Shown: positions 9,817 to 21,291, counted from the first letter of the stretch. The stretch is 64,000 nucleotides of DNA from Cliona cf. orientalis (GCA_963930775.1 OZ005690.1:622001-686000); one strand, 5' to 3'. Made by a program: numbers and translations. The notes: a model not told the origin generated them from the letters alone.

Positions 9817-11511
9817 CTAACTACTCAGGGGCTCTCTCGTCTCTTCCCCCTTGTCACAGCCAACCAATGGGGTTTCAGCCGCTGAAAACACCTCTTCAAG
9901 CTCCTTCGAAATCCTTGCTGGCAGTGTATGGGCGGAGCCAATCTTACTGTTGCCATTGGTAACCTTACCATTGGCCACACCCCTTCCATTAACCATGGGT
10001 AAATTTGCATACTTTATCACAGGCCTCGGTGCTATACGAGGTGGGACAATCGGTTTGGGTGGCACGTCAGGTTTTCCGGGTTTAATCGGGCCATTTGGAG
10101 GTCCTGGAGGAACGTCATTCACTGCTGGTTCAAGTACTTCGGGGATTGGCAGACTAAAAACAGGTTTGACAGGTTTTCCAGATGCGGTTGGAGAGGATTT
10201 ATGACGAGTGTGCACACGAGTCCGAGGAGTATCATACTGAGGTAGAGTCTGACTCTTGGTGGTTAGATTTGGCTCAGAAGATGCTGATGACAATACGGGC
10301 TTGTGAGGGGCATGGTTGAACTTTGACCTTTCCTCCTGCTCTCCGTTCAGCGAAGAAAATCCATTCGATGTTAGTGAGGTGCTGCATTGTTCACCTTGCT
10401 GACTCGAATCATCTCTGTGATTTTGACCTTGATGATCCTTGAGCATAAAAGCATTCGGTTCCGAGTAGATTCTCTCGCGAAGCTCCCTGTGCGTAACAGT
10501 GGGGGGAATTTGAGAATTGGAACCACTACAGGGGAAAGGTACCTCTCCCCCCTGACTAGAACCATTCGGCAGTGGCTGGGGGAGTTTGAGCTTGAGAGAC
10601 CACAGTTCTAACTGGGTCTGCTTCAAGGTCGATCTCTGAACAGCCAACTCGCTCTGTAGTCCGACAAATACTTCCTGTAGTTGACTGCAGATATTTCGAA
10701 GAGATGCATTTTCGCCAGAAAGCTCACAACAATGCTTGGATAGTAAGCCGACGTGGTACGACAACTTCTCTTCCATATGTTTCACTTTGTCAGTGGATTT
10801 GAATTCTGATCGACATCCAGCATACAAGAACGGGCATTTTATCGTGCGCAGGGGGCACTTGTTTTTGATATGATCTTTGACCTCTCCCCTTTGAACCCTC
10901 GGCATCTTGCACCCGTTGGGACAGTCGACAGGGTACAAAGCGCAAATATTATAGTGGATGCAGGTCATGTGATCGTGTGTGTCCGTGAAGCCACAGAAAG
11001 GACACGAGACTTTCCGTAAGTTACACCGATCTCGTACATGTTTGGGGATTTCCCCTCTCGGGATATGGGTACCACACTTGTTTGGACACTCGACCGCGAG
11101 AAACTGACACGCCCCTCCACTGCCGATCGTCGTATCGCCGTACTTCAGGTGATGATCGAGCCCTTCCAACGGACCAATCCACTTACAGCCGCTCTTCGAC
11201 ATCGGACAGTAAACCCTCAACGCATTGATTTTCCCTCGCATCGATCGAGACTTATTATCGTGCACGACGTCGAACTTAACCTCGTAACATTTCGGGCAAG
11301 GACGCTTCACTCCCTGGACTCTCGTGATGCACTCTTTACAGAAGAAGTTCTCACAGCAGCTGGTACTGATGGGATCTCGCATCAGCTCCGAGCAAAGAGA
11401 GCAGAGAATGTCTTTCGAGACATGGCTGTGGAAGGTTAGCTTGAAGAAGGCCATCTGTTGAGATTGTTTGAGCGAGTCGGCGTCGAAATTTCCCGATTTT
11501 CGATTACTCAT
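9817..11511 (-). CDS. RING / TRAF-type zinc finger protein
   Basis: Intronless, 564 residues from the ATG at 11511 (MSNRKSGNFDADSLK); an upstream in-frame TTG is not a likely start in an animal. In order: a RING near residues 37-75 (CSLC, CCENFFCKEC, CPKC); TRAF-type zinc fingers near 100-245 (GCKWIG, CPNKCG, CPFCGF, CPNGC, CPFLYAGC); a short coiled coil near 260-310; then a Ser/Pro-rich tail with proline clusters (VPPKPIVPPRIAPRP) that could bind SH3 domains. There is no MATH/TRAF-C domain, so it is not a full TRAF receptor adaptor. It is probably a cytoplasmic ubiquitin E3 or signalling scaffold. The RING position normally held by His (C-x-H) appears to be Asn (CENFFC), so zinc binding or ligase activity may be altered. 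Confidence 0.85.
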   Translation of the reverse strand: MSNRKSGNFDADSLKQSQQMAFFKLTFHSHVSKDILCSLCSELMRDPISTSCCENFFCKECITRVQGVKRPCPKCYEVKFDVVHDNKSRSMRGKINALRVYCPMSKSGCKWIGPLEGLDHHLKYGDTTIGSGGACQFLAVECPNKCGTHIPRGEIPKHVRDRCNLRKVSCPFCGFTDTHDHMTCIHYNICALYPVDCPNGCKMPRVQRGEVKDHIKNKCPLRTIKCPFLYAGCRSEFKSTDKVKHMEEKLSYHVGLLSKHCCELSGENASLRNICSQLQEVFVGLQSELAVQRSTLKQTQLELWSLKLKLPQPLPNGSSQGGEVPFPCSGSNSQIPPTVTHRELRERIYSEPNAFMLKDHQGQNHRDDSSQQGEQCSTSLTSNGFSSLNGEQEERSKFNHAPHKPVLSSASSEPNLTTKSQTLPQYDTPRTRVHTRHKSSPTASGKPVKPVFSLPIPEVLEPAVNDVPPGPPNGPIKPGKPDVPPKPIVPPRIAPRPVIKYANLPMVNGRGVANGKVTNGNSKIGSAHTLPARISKELEEVFSAAETPLVGCDKGEETREPLSS

Positions 11512-12651
11512 GAGTCCTCTTGTGAAATGATGATAATACAACAAAACGATCCAAAAACAACGCTGAACGATTTTATGACTTCAAATAATAATATTAGTTC
11601 ACAAACAATGAATACTATTTCCAAGATATAAGCAGTCTTCGCAGAAAATCACACCCATATACTCACTACTACGTAACTCACAACCACATCATCAACGAAA
11701 AAAGATACACACTAAACTTCAACCAGAGCAAATAATTGCATGTATAAACTATAGTCACATGACACTACTACATTACAAACTGCACTTGTATACATAATCC
11801 TTTCCACGCACTTGTGATACTATAGGATATAAGAATGCATTTGAAGGGTAACTTAGGTTAGGTAGGCAACTGATGAGCTTCTTAAGAATCCCAAACTGTG
11901 CGCTCGCTGGATACGAAGGAATGAGATTAATAGATGGTGCTAGGGGGATGGGGTATGGTTTAATGAAGAGTAGTTAGTGGCGACTTCAAAGCTAATTGTG
12001 TTGCAGCTTTGTGACTCTATTGACAAAGAGAGGGCAATTATTTCTCTATGTCACTTGATCATGTATCATGTGACATGCGATGACATTATAACATGTACAT
12101 ATACATGTACATGTACATGTACACGTACATGTATACAGCAATTATTTCTCCATGTCACTTGATCACGTATCATGTGACATGCAATGACATCATAACATGT
12201 ACATGTACATTTACATGTACACTATGTACACATACATGTATACAGCATACAATACAGTACATGTACATGTATTAGATATAAAAACTTCTCTTATGGAACA
12301 CTTTCGGGTGATGATGTTTTCACCTGTGGCACTTGATCAGCTAGATGCTCTAGTCATCAGGGCCCATGACCATCAAAGATTCATAAAGCAGTGGCTACCA
12401 CCACTTGTATACGAGTCACAAGATTTTCTTATGGAAAAAAAATCTCTGTGCTTGAGTGAGGATCGAACCCAGCCTGTGGGCAACTATTCCTTCACTTGAT
12501 CATGTGACATGTGATGACATCATAACATGTACACACACTCTCTCTCTCTCTCTCTCCTTCTCTCTCTCATACATACACAATTGGCAAGGATAATGCAAAA
12601 ATATACTATGATAAACATACAGCATATACATGTACATGCATGCACAAGTAC
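11512..12651. other. Gap between RING/TRAF gene and the last importin exon found
   Basis: No exon of the missing importin C-terminal half can be seen here on either strand. The stretch holds AT-rich sequence, repeated ACATGTACAT tracts (12090-12260) and about three partial copies of a unit around CACTTGATCATGTGACATG (12045-12110, 12150-12215, 12495-12530). A short GGTTCGATCCTC motif on the minus strand (about 12455-12467) resembles a tRNA B box but no tRNA folds around it. Confidence 0.6.
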
Positions 12652-15600
12652 CTTTGATTCATTAAAGGTGGCCTTGACCAGCGACTGCACGGCCGTTAAG
12701 ATGCCAAGAGCAGTGAGAGCTCTATAGCTGTCCTCATCCGTACCTTGGTCGATCAGCTCGTTGAATGTAGTAACCTGATTGGATAATTTGAAAAGGGTAC
12801 GAGAATACGACAATAAAATTATGTATAATAAATGTACATGTACAATGTATAAGGGCGTTCTCACTTTTCTCTCCGCCCCCCCCCCCCTCTCTCTCTCCCT
12901 CTCTCTCTCTCCCTCCCTCCCAAGGTACACGAAAAGGATTAGGTAATGGTCATCACGCCTATAAGTCACCCACCAGACTGGCGCACAGCTGTACGGCCAC
13001 GTCAGCGATGTCGTCAGCATACGTCTCGATCAGCTCCTGCATGACAGCTGTCAAATCGTCGTTCTCTGTCTCTCGAATCACAACGAGAAGTTGCTATGGC
13101 GATAAACAACAATACTATAAACAGTGCCATGATGTTATAATCATGTACATTGTAATTGTGAATCTCTATGACTATGAGTGAAAAAGGGACCATTCTGAGT
13201 ATACCGTATAGCGGGAAATTTTCGAGGGTAGCAATTTTCGCGGATGTGGGGTTTTGAACTTTTTCGCGTTTTATTTTTCGAGGATCAGCCCTGAGACAAA
13301 GCCACACCCCCAAATTGGATGCAATAAAACCACGCCCCTCTTCTTTCACACGTGCGTGGAAATCATAGCAGATAGTGTTAAACGCGAGCTAACTATGTCT
13401 GAACTACGAAGCTGTGTTGTGGAGGCGATGATCCGTGGCTACCACGGCACGAGTATCAAAGCATTTGGGAGGCTGAAGTTGGAGAAAATCTGACGTGTAT
13501 CCGAGAGCCCGGCAACGTCCGTGACCCCTACGCTGTAGCTGTCACAAAACCCGAGTCTTCAACAATAGTTGGACACGTCCCAAGAAAAATGTCAGCTATA
13601 TGTTCGCTCTTTCTTCGAAAATGGCTTGCTAGCGCTACAAATAGTGCATTTTCTATTCAGCATGCCTTGTGGTTTATATCGACCACACCCATTCTACTGA
13701 TATCATGTGCTGGTGCACGTGGGACTGCGCATGCTCGAGTGTAGGAACGGGTCGTCAAGTCATACCGTATAGCGGGAAATTTTCGAGGTATAAAATTTCG
13801 CGGATTCACCCTGATCCGCGAAAACAGCGAAAATTAATACCCTCGAAAATTTCCCGCTATACGGTAATAGATATAGATGGGAGTATGAAATAAAACCAAT
13901 TTTTATCATGACAATGTCCAACTTGCTTTCTATGAAACTATGTTACAGTAGTAGTGAGTATATATACCTGTGTATCTATTGTACGCAAGAATAGGAATAA
14001 ATAGAGTGGATCTATAGGATTACTCCATACACATACACATACACACAACAAGATGATCCCAGAACAAAAAGTCCCAAATGATAGGAATAGAAAAAATACA
14101 GAGCGTGATCTACATGTTTACTCCATACACACAACAACCTACATGTACATGTACATACTATAAACAATAGTCCCAGATGGTCTCTTTTCTCATGGCCAGC
14201 CGGCTGGCCAGTTTCATTTCGTAGTAAGCAACTTCTTATAGATTTATGTACATGCATACATGCATACACCTGTTTGTAGTGGAATGGTACCAGAATTCCC
14301 GTTAGGCCAGACCAATTAAATAAGTTGTTGCACGGATTCGCTTGCTCCAATTTTTGGGCAAACAGAAGGAAAAAAAATTAATTAAGTTGGGTGGAGCTTA
14401 TGTACAGTATATAGAGTGGTTTTTGTATTCTATCTTGATTCCCTGGTCCTAGATAGTCACATTAGTCTGTCTTAATTAGATCGTGGTCTATAACCACACC
14501 CCAATTGATTGCTTTTTTTTCCTTTCTTTCGATCGCTTGGTCCATTTTTACCTCACAATATCCGAGCAACAACAAATTAAATTGGTCTGGCCTTAATTTC
14601 GTTCGTTTGCAAGAAATTTGTTCGTATATTTGGAGTAATATGTATCTTGTTGAATGTACGGAATAATCGATTCATGTAAATCATTTCCGACTATTTCCTG
14701 GGATAAGGTTTGCCTGAGCAGGCCAGTGGGATGGTTGCCCCTTAAGTCTCGTGTACCAGACCACTCCACGCTGGTGATGCAATACATCCAGAGCTGGGGC
14801 TGGGGATGGAGTGGTCTGGTACATGAGACTAGATTGGCACTTAGGTTTTTGGGGGTTGGTAGTAGTACCGTATACACACATAATATGTACACGTACATGT
14901 ACGTAGAAATTTTTTCCAGGAGAAATTTTTTGCCATTATAGAAGATACACCCTAACTGAATTTTTATGCGATTTTCGTACCTCTATGATAGGCTTTACGT
15001 GTGGCTTGACGAAAGACTCCGCTGCCTCTTGGTGTTTGATGAGAAACTGAAGAGCTACAGCTGCTTCAACCTTCACAGGTAACTCACTGTCCTGAGTGAG
15101 ACAGGTGAATACCTAGAGGGAGGGGGAAGAGAGAGAGAGGGAGGGAGAGAGAGAGAGAGGGAGGGAGGGAGGGAGGGAGAGAGAGAGAGGGGGGGGGGGG
15201 GGGAGAGGGAGATAGAGAAAATAAAAAAAAGGTTGCTCAAAACTAGCACATTAAAATTTACACACATGTTGGAGGCCAAATTGCAAATGATCCTCTGGGA
15301 AGTCAATCTCACTGAAATAATGCAACATCCAGCACGCCTGAGGGGGAAGGAAAAACATGACATGGTTGTCATGGGCAACTGTAATAATAATAACAACAAT
15401 TACATCAGGGGCTTACCCTTGCCCTCATGTATCCCTCCTGAGCTTGAAACTCGGGGAAAACGTGAGCTACCAACATTGGCTCCAAATTCTTCTTGTATGC
15501 TTTTTTCTGCACGAAAAAAATTAAATCCTTACTCTACAATGTTAGGGGGTACAAAATAAAATCAAAATTAATGTTTGCCAAAAAATAGTCACCTAGCTAA

Positions 15601-18600
15601 GACGGGCCGGGCTGCATTTAGGATTTCTTTCAAGGGGAGGGGGAGGGAGAGGGGGGACAACATGGCTTCCTGGCGTACATGTACTAGGAGGAACTCATGT
15701 GTCAAAGCTACCGTATAGCAGGAAAATTTGGCGGTTTGGCGGTCTATATATGGCAATCCCGTACCAAACTGCCAAATTTAAATCCGCCAATATTCTTCCA
15801 ATAGCAATTTTGGGCTCAATCGCCAAATTTAATTCCCGCCAATATTTACCGTATAGCCAGAAAATTTGGCGGGGAATTAAATTTGGCGGTTTGGCGGTCT
15901 ATATTACAATCGCCAAATTAAAAATCTGCCAAAATTTCCTGCTCTCATGTATACGTATGGCGATCCCGTACCTAATCGCCAAATTTAAATCTGCCAATAT
16001 TCTTATAATAGCAATTTGGGGCTCAACCGCCAAATTTAATTCCCGCCAATATTTCCGGCTATACGGTACTATAAATCTCAAGGGGAGGGGGAAACATCCA
16101 GCAAGGGGGGAATTTCTCCTCCCCCCCCCCTCCCCCACTAAATGCAGCCATGCTTTAATGTTTCTTTACATGCACATGTACCTTCATCAGGGTCTCAGCC
16201 ACTTGTCCAATGACATTTAGGACGCCATCCTTCTTTCTCGGGTCCCTCTCTCCGTTGAGGACCTGGTTACAGAACCCCATCACTGGATCAAGCGTGTTCT
16301 TTCTCTTCTGACAGGCAGCGGCGAGAAAAGATTGGGCGGCTACCACCGGAGATACCAGATCTTCAAAGATATCTGGAAATAAGGGAGCAAGAGAGAGAGA
16401 AGGGGGGGGGGGGGGTGTGGAGAGTAGAAAGAGCAGCTGATTACGTGTGGTTATTTTTTCACTTACATGTAAAATAATTTACTGGTAAAACAATCAATGA
16501 TCCTTATCCAAAAAACAACACGTGACCAGCTGGAAGAAGAAATTTCGAACCATCTTGTTCGTAGTATGTACAGTAGTTTGTTCATGCGCGAAGGGAGTTA
16601 GTTATCAATGTATCGCAGGTGTGTCCGGTGCGGCGCTACTTTCATCTTTATACAGTCACTGAATCGAACACAAGCATACTCACTACTACTACATATACAT
16701 GCGTACGTGCATTCACAGAAAGCAAGTCGGACAATATTATATTGATGTCTAATTTATTTTCAATGAATATAGCTATCAGTATAATAATAATAATATTATT
16801 ATTATTATGCTTGTATCAATGTTTTGGATACAAACATGGACCGGATTACAAGTACAATATATTACTCTCTTCATGCAATAAGCTACATACTACGAACATA
16901 ATGTACCACCAGATGGTCCATTTCTTCACAGCTGGTCACTTAATACTATTACGATAATCCCTCTATTCCAGACACCCTTGGGACAGCTGGGGGTGTCCGA
17001 GCCGATCAATAATTATTAAAGGAGGTGTCCTCACTTCAGATGTAGTTTTGTACTTCTCTTTGTTACCGTACTTAATCTAATACTATGTATGGAATAAAAA
17101 ACAATTTCAATGTTGAAAAATGCGCACTTTTCTGGTAAAGATCGTCAATCGCTCCATACACGTTATGAGAATTCGTAAAATGCTAAATTCTTACGTTAAA
17201 TTTTAGATCATACGTTGTATTCAATTAATTACAGTAGTCAATTAATATAATTAACTCTTTCCTCACCAAATTTCATCCTGATGTACTCGTAGGGGTCAGA
17301 GTCCCAAAGGGCGTCATCCTCGTCACTGTAGCACATCAAAGGGAAGATGATGTCAGTGAAGAGAGTGTTGAAGTGAGACTTGATCAACTTCCAAGAATTA
17401 GCATGGTTCACCCTGAGGAGAAGGGGAAAGAGGGAGCCAGAGGAGAGAGGGAGGGGAAAGGGAGAGAGAGAAGAGAAGAGAAGGAGGGGGAGATAAAGAG
17501 GGAGAGAGAGAGAAGGGGGGGGGGGAGAAAGAGAGATAAGGGGGGAGGGGGGGGGGGAGAAAAGGAGTAAGAGAAAAATTAAGAATATAATTCTGAAATA
17601 CATGTATATATTCAATAGCAAACTGCAGGTATTGGTGTTTAATTTCTACTCATGCATAAACTCACGATTCAGCAAAATAGTTGAAAATTCCTTGGATCAC
17701 TCGTGGGGACACGTAGTTGCCCTGCCTCTTGACCTCCAGTTGCCGTAGCAACACATTGATCACACCAGCTGCAAATAAATAATACAACAAGATCTACATT
17801 ACTATGTAATTATAACAAATACTGTGATCTGATTGGTCACTCAGAGGCCCGAGGCGGTAGCATCCCAAACAAAGTGAAGTAAAATAGTCGACTTTCAACT
17901 GACCAATCAGATTTCTGACCTACAATACCTTACAATACCTACATTACCATATAGTTGTAACAAATACTGTGATCCGATTGGTCACTCAGAGGCCCAAGGC
18001 TGTAGCATCCCAAGCAAAGTGAAGTAAAATAATGGACCTTCAACCAACCAATTGGATCACAGTATTTGTTACAATTATATGGTAATGTAGGTATTGTAGG
18101 TATTGTAAGGTATTGTAAGGTATTGTAGGTCAGAAATCTGATTTGTCAGTTGAAGGTCCACTATTTTATTTCACTTTGCTCGGGATGCTACAGTCTCGGG
18201 CCTCTGAGTGACCAATTGGATCACAGTATTTGTTAAAACTATAATATTATGGTAATGTAGGTATTGTAGTTTTATATTAATTTTTTTGTTGTACATAGTA
18301 TATTACATCATCATTACATCATCAATCTACCAACCACCAACCATTAAAAGTCTTGATGTAGTATTCGGCAAAACGTGCATACTCTTTCTCCACATTCGCT
18401 GGGTTACCATAGCGATCATAGAGTCGGCAGACGATATGCAAGGCCCATTTTTTACATTTCCACCAAATTAGCTGAGGAAGGTCATCGGGTTCACCAACCA
18501 AGGCCTCCTGTTGGGGGGGGGGGGGGGGGAGGGAGAGAGAGAGAGAGGTAGGGAGGGAGAGAGAGAGAAAGTGAAAGAGGGAGGGAGACAGAGAGAGAGA

Positions 18601-21206
18601 GAGAGGGAGCGAGAAACCAAGAGAAAGATGTTTAACGGAGCTAATATCATAGCTATATACATGTACATGTATGTTTAGAAAACTTCTACCATGTACTTAA
18701 CAACAAAAATTTTTTAGTTAATTTAATAAATATTTATCTTTCTTACCGGGGGCACTGGTCTCTGTATGATTGTCTGTAGCACGAAGACCCACCCAGGGAG
18801 GGAGCTCTCGTTCATAAGGTCAAGGGGCAAGGCATACTGTAAAAGTGAGAAAAAAAACAATGAAAAATTGAGTAGCAAAGTATCGAAGTATGAATCAATA
18901 TGTAACTCATAAGAAGCCAAAATCTAATACCGTAGATAGTGAAATTTTCGTCAATGACCTTTTCCAACGAAATTTAACATGCGAAATATTTTGTATAACT
19001 TATGTCGACCTATATGTATACCTATTTTGGTTGCTAAAGTCTGGCGAAAATATCCCGATCTACGGTAGACTAAAAAAATAGAAAAGTGAATTTCCTCAAT
19101 TAAGGGGTAGGGGCCATTATTTTCAGCACTGAATTGTACATATCATAAAATGTGAAATTTTCGTTATATTTTTTTGGGCAATGGAAAATCTGCTAAAGTT
19201 CAATGCTGGTCCCTTGACAATAAATATCATTAAGCTAACCTGCATGGTGGCATAGAAGATCTTGAGTATGTGGTGCTGTAGGGTGACGGACGGGTGGGAG
19301 GGGTCTGGGAGAATGGCCATGAGTCGCTGGTAGATCAGAGGAAGGAGAGTCTTCATCGCCTCTATGTACTCCTTCCTGTCCTCGGCTTTCTTGAATCTAT
19401 TGAGGGAGAGAGAGAGGGAACCTTCAAGTGTTTTTGTACTTGGATTTCTCTTGTGCGCCATGTTATAGCTAGACATGTATGGCACTGTCCTTGTACAGAA
19501 CCCCTCATAAATGTTTATTGAAGTTAAAAAAAAGGGAGAGAGAGAGGGAGAGAGAGAGAGGAAGGGGGAAGAGAGAGATGTCAGGCAGTATGGATTATGT
19601 TCGTTTCTCTCTCTCTCTCCCTCCCTCTCTGTTTCCTTACTTGTATTTCTTTGACAGCTGATAGAGGGACTGTAGACTGCCTAGCCACGTCGCCTGGTTG
19701 TCGGACACCAAATGAGCGTGGACCGTCGTAACGATTCCCGTCCACTTATCCGGAAAGTCATGCCGCAGGATTTGCTCGAGACAGACGCACAACTGACAGC
19801 TGAAAGTAATTAGTAGTAAACAGTTATTTATATTATTCACACAGACTTACATGTACATGTACATGTACATGCAGTAAGAAGTTTATAAACTGTTTATGAT
19901 AGAATACACGTATTTGGTACAGGGTCGTCACTAGGATAGCTTAGGGAGAAGTATCTATTCCACTCTTCCACATCTCTCGGACTTTACACTATGTCACATG
20001 ACTTACCCGATAAGGGGTGGGGCCTGGATGATCGCTCCGATGACATTATCCCGGATGAGCGCCTTGACCTGCTCTGGAATGGAGTATGGGAGTTCGTCTC
20101 CCACCGAGTCGTTTGGATCGCGCTCCTTCCAATACTTGAATATGCTGTTCTTCAAGTATACAGCACCTGGGAGGATGTAACAGAAAATCAGTGTTCTTGC
20201 TGTGCCATTTACTTTTAAGAGGGATACAGGTGTACATGTAGTGTACATGTAACACAAAAAAATAATGGCTACTTAGTCCAGGGACTACCATAAAAGTTCT
20301 AATTACAGCGCCGCTCTAATGTAAGCGCCACCTGGCATTGGACAGTACTATCATCGTTCTAATTATAGCGCGAAGTACAGTCAGAGATACATGTATGAAA
20401 ACTGGCGCCTTAAGTACATGTAATTTTAAACATTCTAATGAGAGCACCAAGTGCAATTCTGAATTATTTTCTTTTGGCGCTGTGTAATTAGAACTTTTAC
20501 GGTAGTAGCCCAAGTGAAGGATACAGCAGCAAAATGGCCACTTTGGCTAGTGTGCAGGGAGCCCACTTTACATCAACAATACAAAATAAATGTGCTCCTT
20601 CTTGATCGTGAGGATCAAGCTTACAAGGGAAAATTCAGTCCCATCAGAGTTAAAATTTGTCATCAAAGCCACACCCACCATGATTGTACAAGCAGCAGGC
20701 AACTGCTCTCATGATGGAGCTACGACGCAAATTACATCATCACTTGGGAGACGGACATAGATTACATCATCATTACATCATCAATTGGGACGGGATCCAC
20801 AGATTACATCATCACCATAGCGATCATTTCTGTATTTTAATAATACCAGTCTTACCAGCTTGACGGGTTGGTAGTGGTACTGTCTCATTTATCACAATCT
20901 GTAGAAGCCCGGGTGTAAAATCTGGCAATCGATGAACCTATGTGGATATTAAATTAAAAATATATAGCACGTCTATGTAGTGAAGATTTATACGACAAGG
21001 CGCCGAGACTAGAATCCCAGACGCAGCTGGCCAACCATAGCAACCAATCAAAGATGTCAAATCTAGTGTATGTACAACTTTAATAGCTAGCTCGATCGCG
21101 CACACGTGATCCTTACCTCTTCAAGCCAGGCTTCGGCTTGTTTCCCTAGCGACGGATCGAGCGTGTTGGCGAGGGCCTGGACCAGCGTCTGAAGATCCAA
21201 CGCCAT
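12652..21206 (-). CDS. Importin-7/8-like nuclear import receptor, C-terminally incomplete
   Basis: Fifteen exons: 21117-21206, 20856-20937, 20007-20166, 19641-19799, 19240-19396, 18747-18836, 18342-18507, 17666-17768, 17267-17412, 16182-16372, 15417-15506, 15266-15337, 14981-15112, 12974-13093, 12652-12774. All have GT-AG borders and consistent phase, giving 627 residues from [18 protein letters not shown]. Strong family blocks: [89 protein letters not shown]. These place it with IPO7/IPO8, HEAT-repeat RanGTP-dependent carriers of histones, ribosomal proteins and signalling factors between cytoplasm and nucleus. Vertebrate relatives have about 1040 residues; here the last exon found ends in a splice donor, yet the remaining about 400 codons (HEAT repeats plus acidic tail) are absent from the window. 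Truncated gene or misjoined assembly. Confidence 0.85.
13394..13690 (+). pseudogene. HIRAN-like domain fragment
   Basis: An ATG at 13394 opens [18 protein letters not shown], then after a one-base loss near 13463 (TTTGGG where TTTTGGG would keep frame) the next frame reads [37 protein letters not shown] and CSLFLRKW. The RGYH, REPGN-xx-DPYAV and VGHVPRK pattern is that of HIRAN-like domains found in many uncharacterised invertebrate proteins and in SWI/SNF-type HLTF. It lies on the strand opposite to importin, inside its intron. Non-functional relic; identification from motif memory only. Confidence 0.5.
13763..13866. mobile_element. Complete 104-bp hairpin MITE
   Basis: TACCGTATAGCGGGAAATTT at the left and its exact inverse at the right, with inner arms GCGGAT/ATCCGC. 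TA edges. Short enough to fold entirely into one hairpin. Confidence 0.75.
14303..14595. mobile_element. TIR element with TTAGGCCAGACCAATT ends
   Basis: The left end TTAGGCCAGACCAATTAAAT and the right end ATTTAATTGGTCTGGCC..TTAA-type inverse pair over about 30 bp, including GTTGTTGC inside. No coding capacity. Confidence 0.6.
14746..14829. repeat. Inverted repeat around GTACCAGACCACTCCA
   Basis: Arms GTGTACCAGACCACTCCA and TGGAGTGGTCTGGTACAT with a loop of about 40 bp. Possibly a small MITE. Confidence 0.65.
15709..16068. mobile_element. Two joined TTGGCGG-type CCGTA-ended elements
   Basis: A complete copy at about 15849-16068 (TACCGTATAGCC to GGCTATACGGTA, about 220 bp, arms rich in AAATTTGGCGG) directly follows a partial copy starting at 15709. 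The same family is at 41272-41493 and 52412-52642. It sits in an importin intron (15507-16181). Confidence 0.7.
16522..16939. mobile_element. GTGACCAGCTG-ended TIR element in importin intron
   Basis: The left end GTGACCAGCTGGAAGAAG and the right end CTTCACAGCTGGTCAC are inverted. Inner arms TTCGTAGTATGTA and TACATACTACGAA also pair. Same family as 2430-2866, 5385-5535 and 5822-6070. Confidence 0.7.
17064..17236. mobile_element. TIR element with TACCGTACTTAATCTAATAC end
   Basis: The left end TACCGTACTTAATCTAATAC and the inverted right end reading TACTGTAATTAATTGAATAC pair imperfectly. The centre has the motif TGGTAAAGATCGTCAATC, which recurs inverted in the related copy at 41696-41858. Confidence 0.6.
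17796..18265. repeat. Nested inverted repeat with GATTGGTCACTCAGAGGCCC units
   Basis: Two direct copies of a roughly 150-bp unit (ACAAATACTGTGATC, TTGGTCACTCAGAGGCCC) are followed by inverted counterparts, and the centre holds repeated TAGGTATTGTA. The whole could form a large compound hairpin. It lies in the importin intron 17769-18341. Confidence 0.65.
18928..19067. mobile_element. Short TIR element with TACCGTAGAT ends
   Basis: TACCGTAGATAGTGAAATTT at the left and an inverted end of CCCGATCTACGGTA at the right. Relative of 52888-53089. TA edges. Confidence 0.6.
20286..20504. mobile_element. MITE with TACCATAAAAGTTCTAATTA ends
   Basis: About 219 bp. The left arm TACCATAAAAGTTCTAATTA (then CAGCGC) and the right arm GCGCTG..TAATTAGAACTTTTACGGTA are inverted over about 28 bp. 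Internal TTCTAAT..GCGC motifs repeat. Confidence 0.75.
20634..20775 (-). repeat. Dispersed repeat shared with 40050-40203 (inverted)
   Basis: The segment from AATTCAGTCCCATCAGAG through GTCATCAAAGCCACACCCAC and ATGATGGAGCTACGACGC to TTACATCATCAC reappears in reverse orientation at 40050-40203 inside eIF3M. Two copies of one unclassified interspersed repeat; no ORF. Confidence 0.7.
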
Positions 21207-21291
21207 ATCGATGTCTTGGTGTGCTATATTTATAGTGATAACACATGTACTCAATTTAATAGACACGTGCGGGGTTCAATTTTAATACGTT

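Larger units (their letters stand above)
13202..13866. mobile_element. TIR-flanked block carrying a HIRAN-like coding fragment
   Basis: The left tip TACCGTATAGCGGGAAATTT (from 13202) is matched by the inverted right tip AAATTTCCCGCTATACGGTA (ending 13866). TA at both edges. The interior has a plus-strand HIRAN-like ORF remnant and, at 13763-13866, a complete hairpin of the same end family. It is either one 665-bp element with a captured gene fragment, or a broken left end followed by a separate small hairpin element. Confidence 0.5.
13094..14980. other. Importin intron 13 filled with nested transposons
   Basis: The largest intron of the gene (1.9 kb). An inverted, older copy of the GTGACC-ended TIR family (pieces at about 13160-13200 and 13890-14210) is interrupted by the 13202-13866 block. 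Further right are a TIR element (14303-14595) and an inverted repeat (14746-14829). Confidence 0.6.

Noticed and set aside
10387-11439. Plus-strand ORFs opposite the RING/TRAF gene
   Set aside because: Antisense shadows of a well-supported gene.
12450-12470. tRNA gene candidate on the minus strand
   Set aside because: Only a B-box-like GGTTCGATCC is present; no acceptor or anticodon stem can be drawn.
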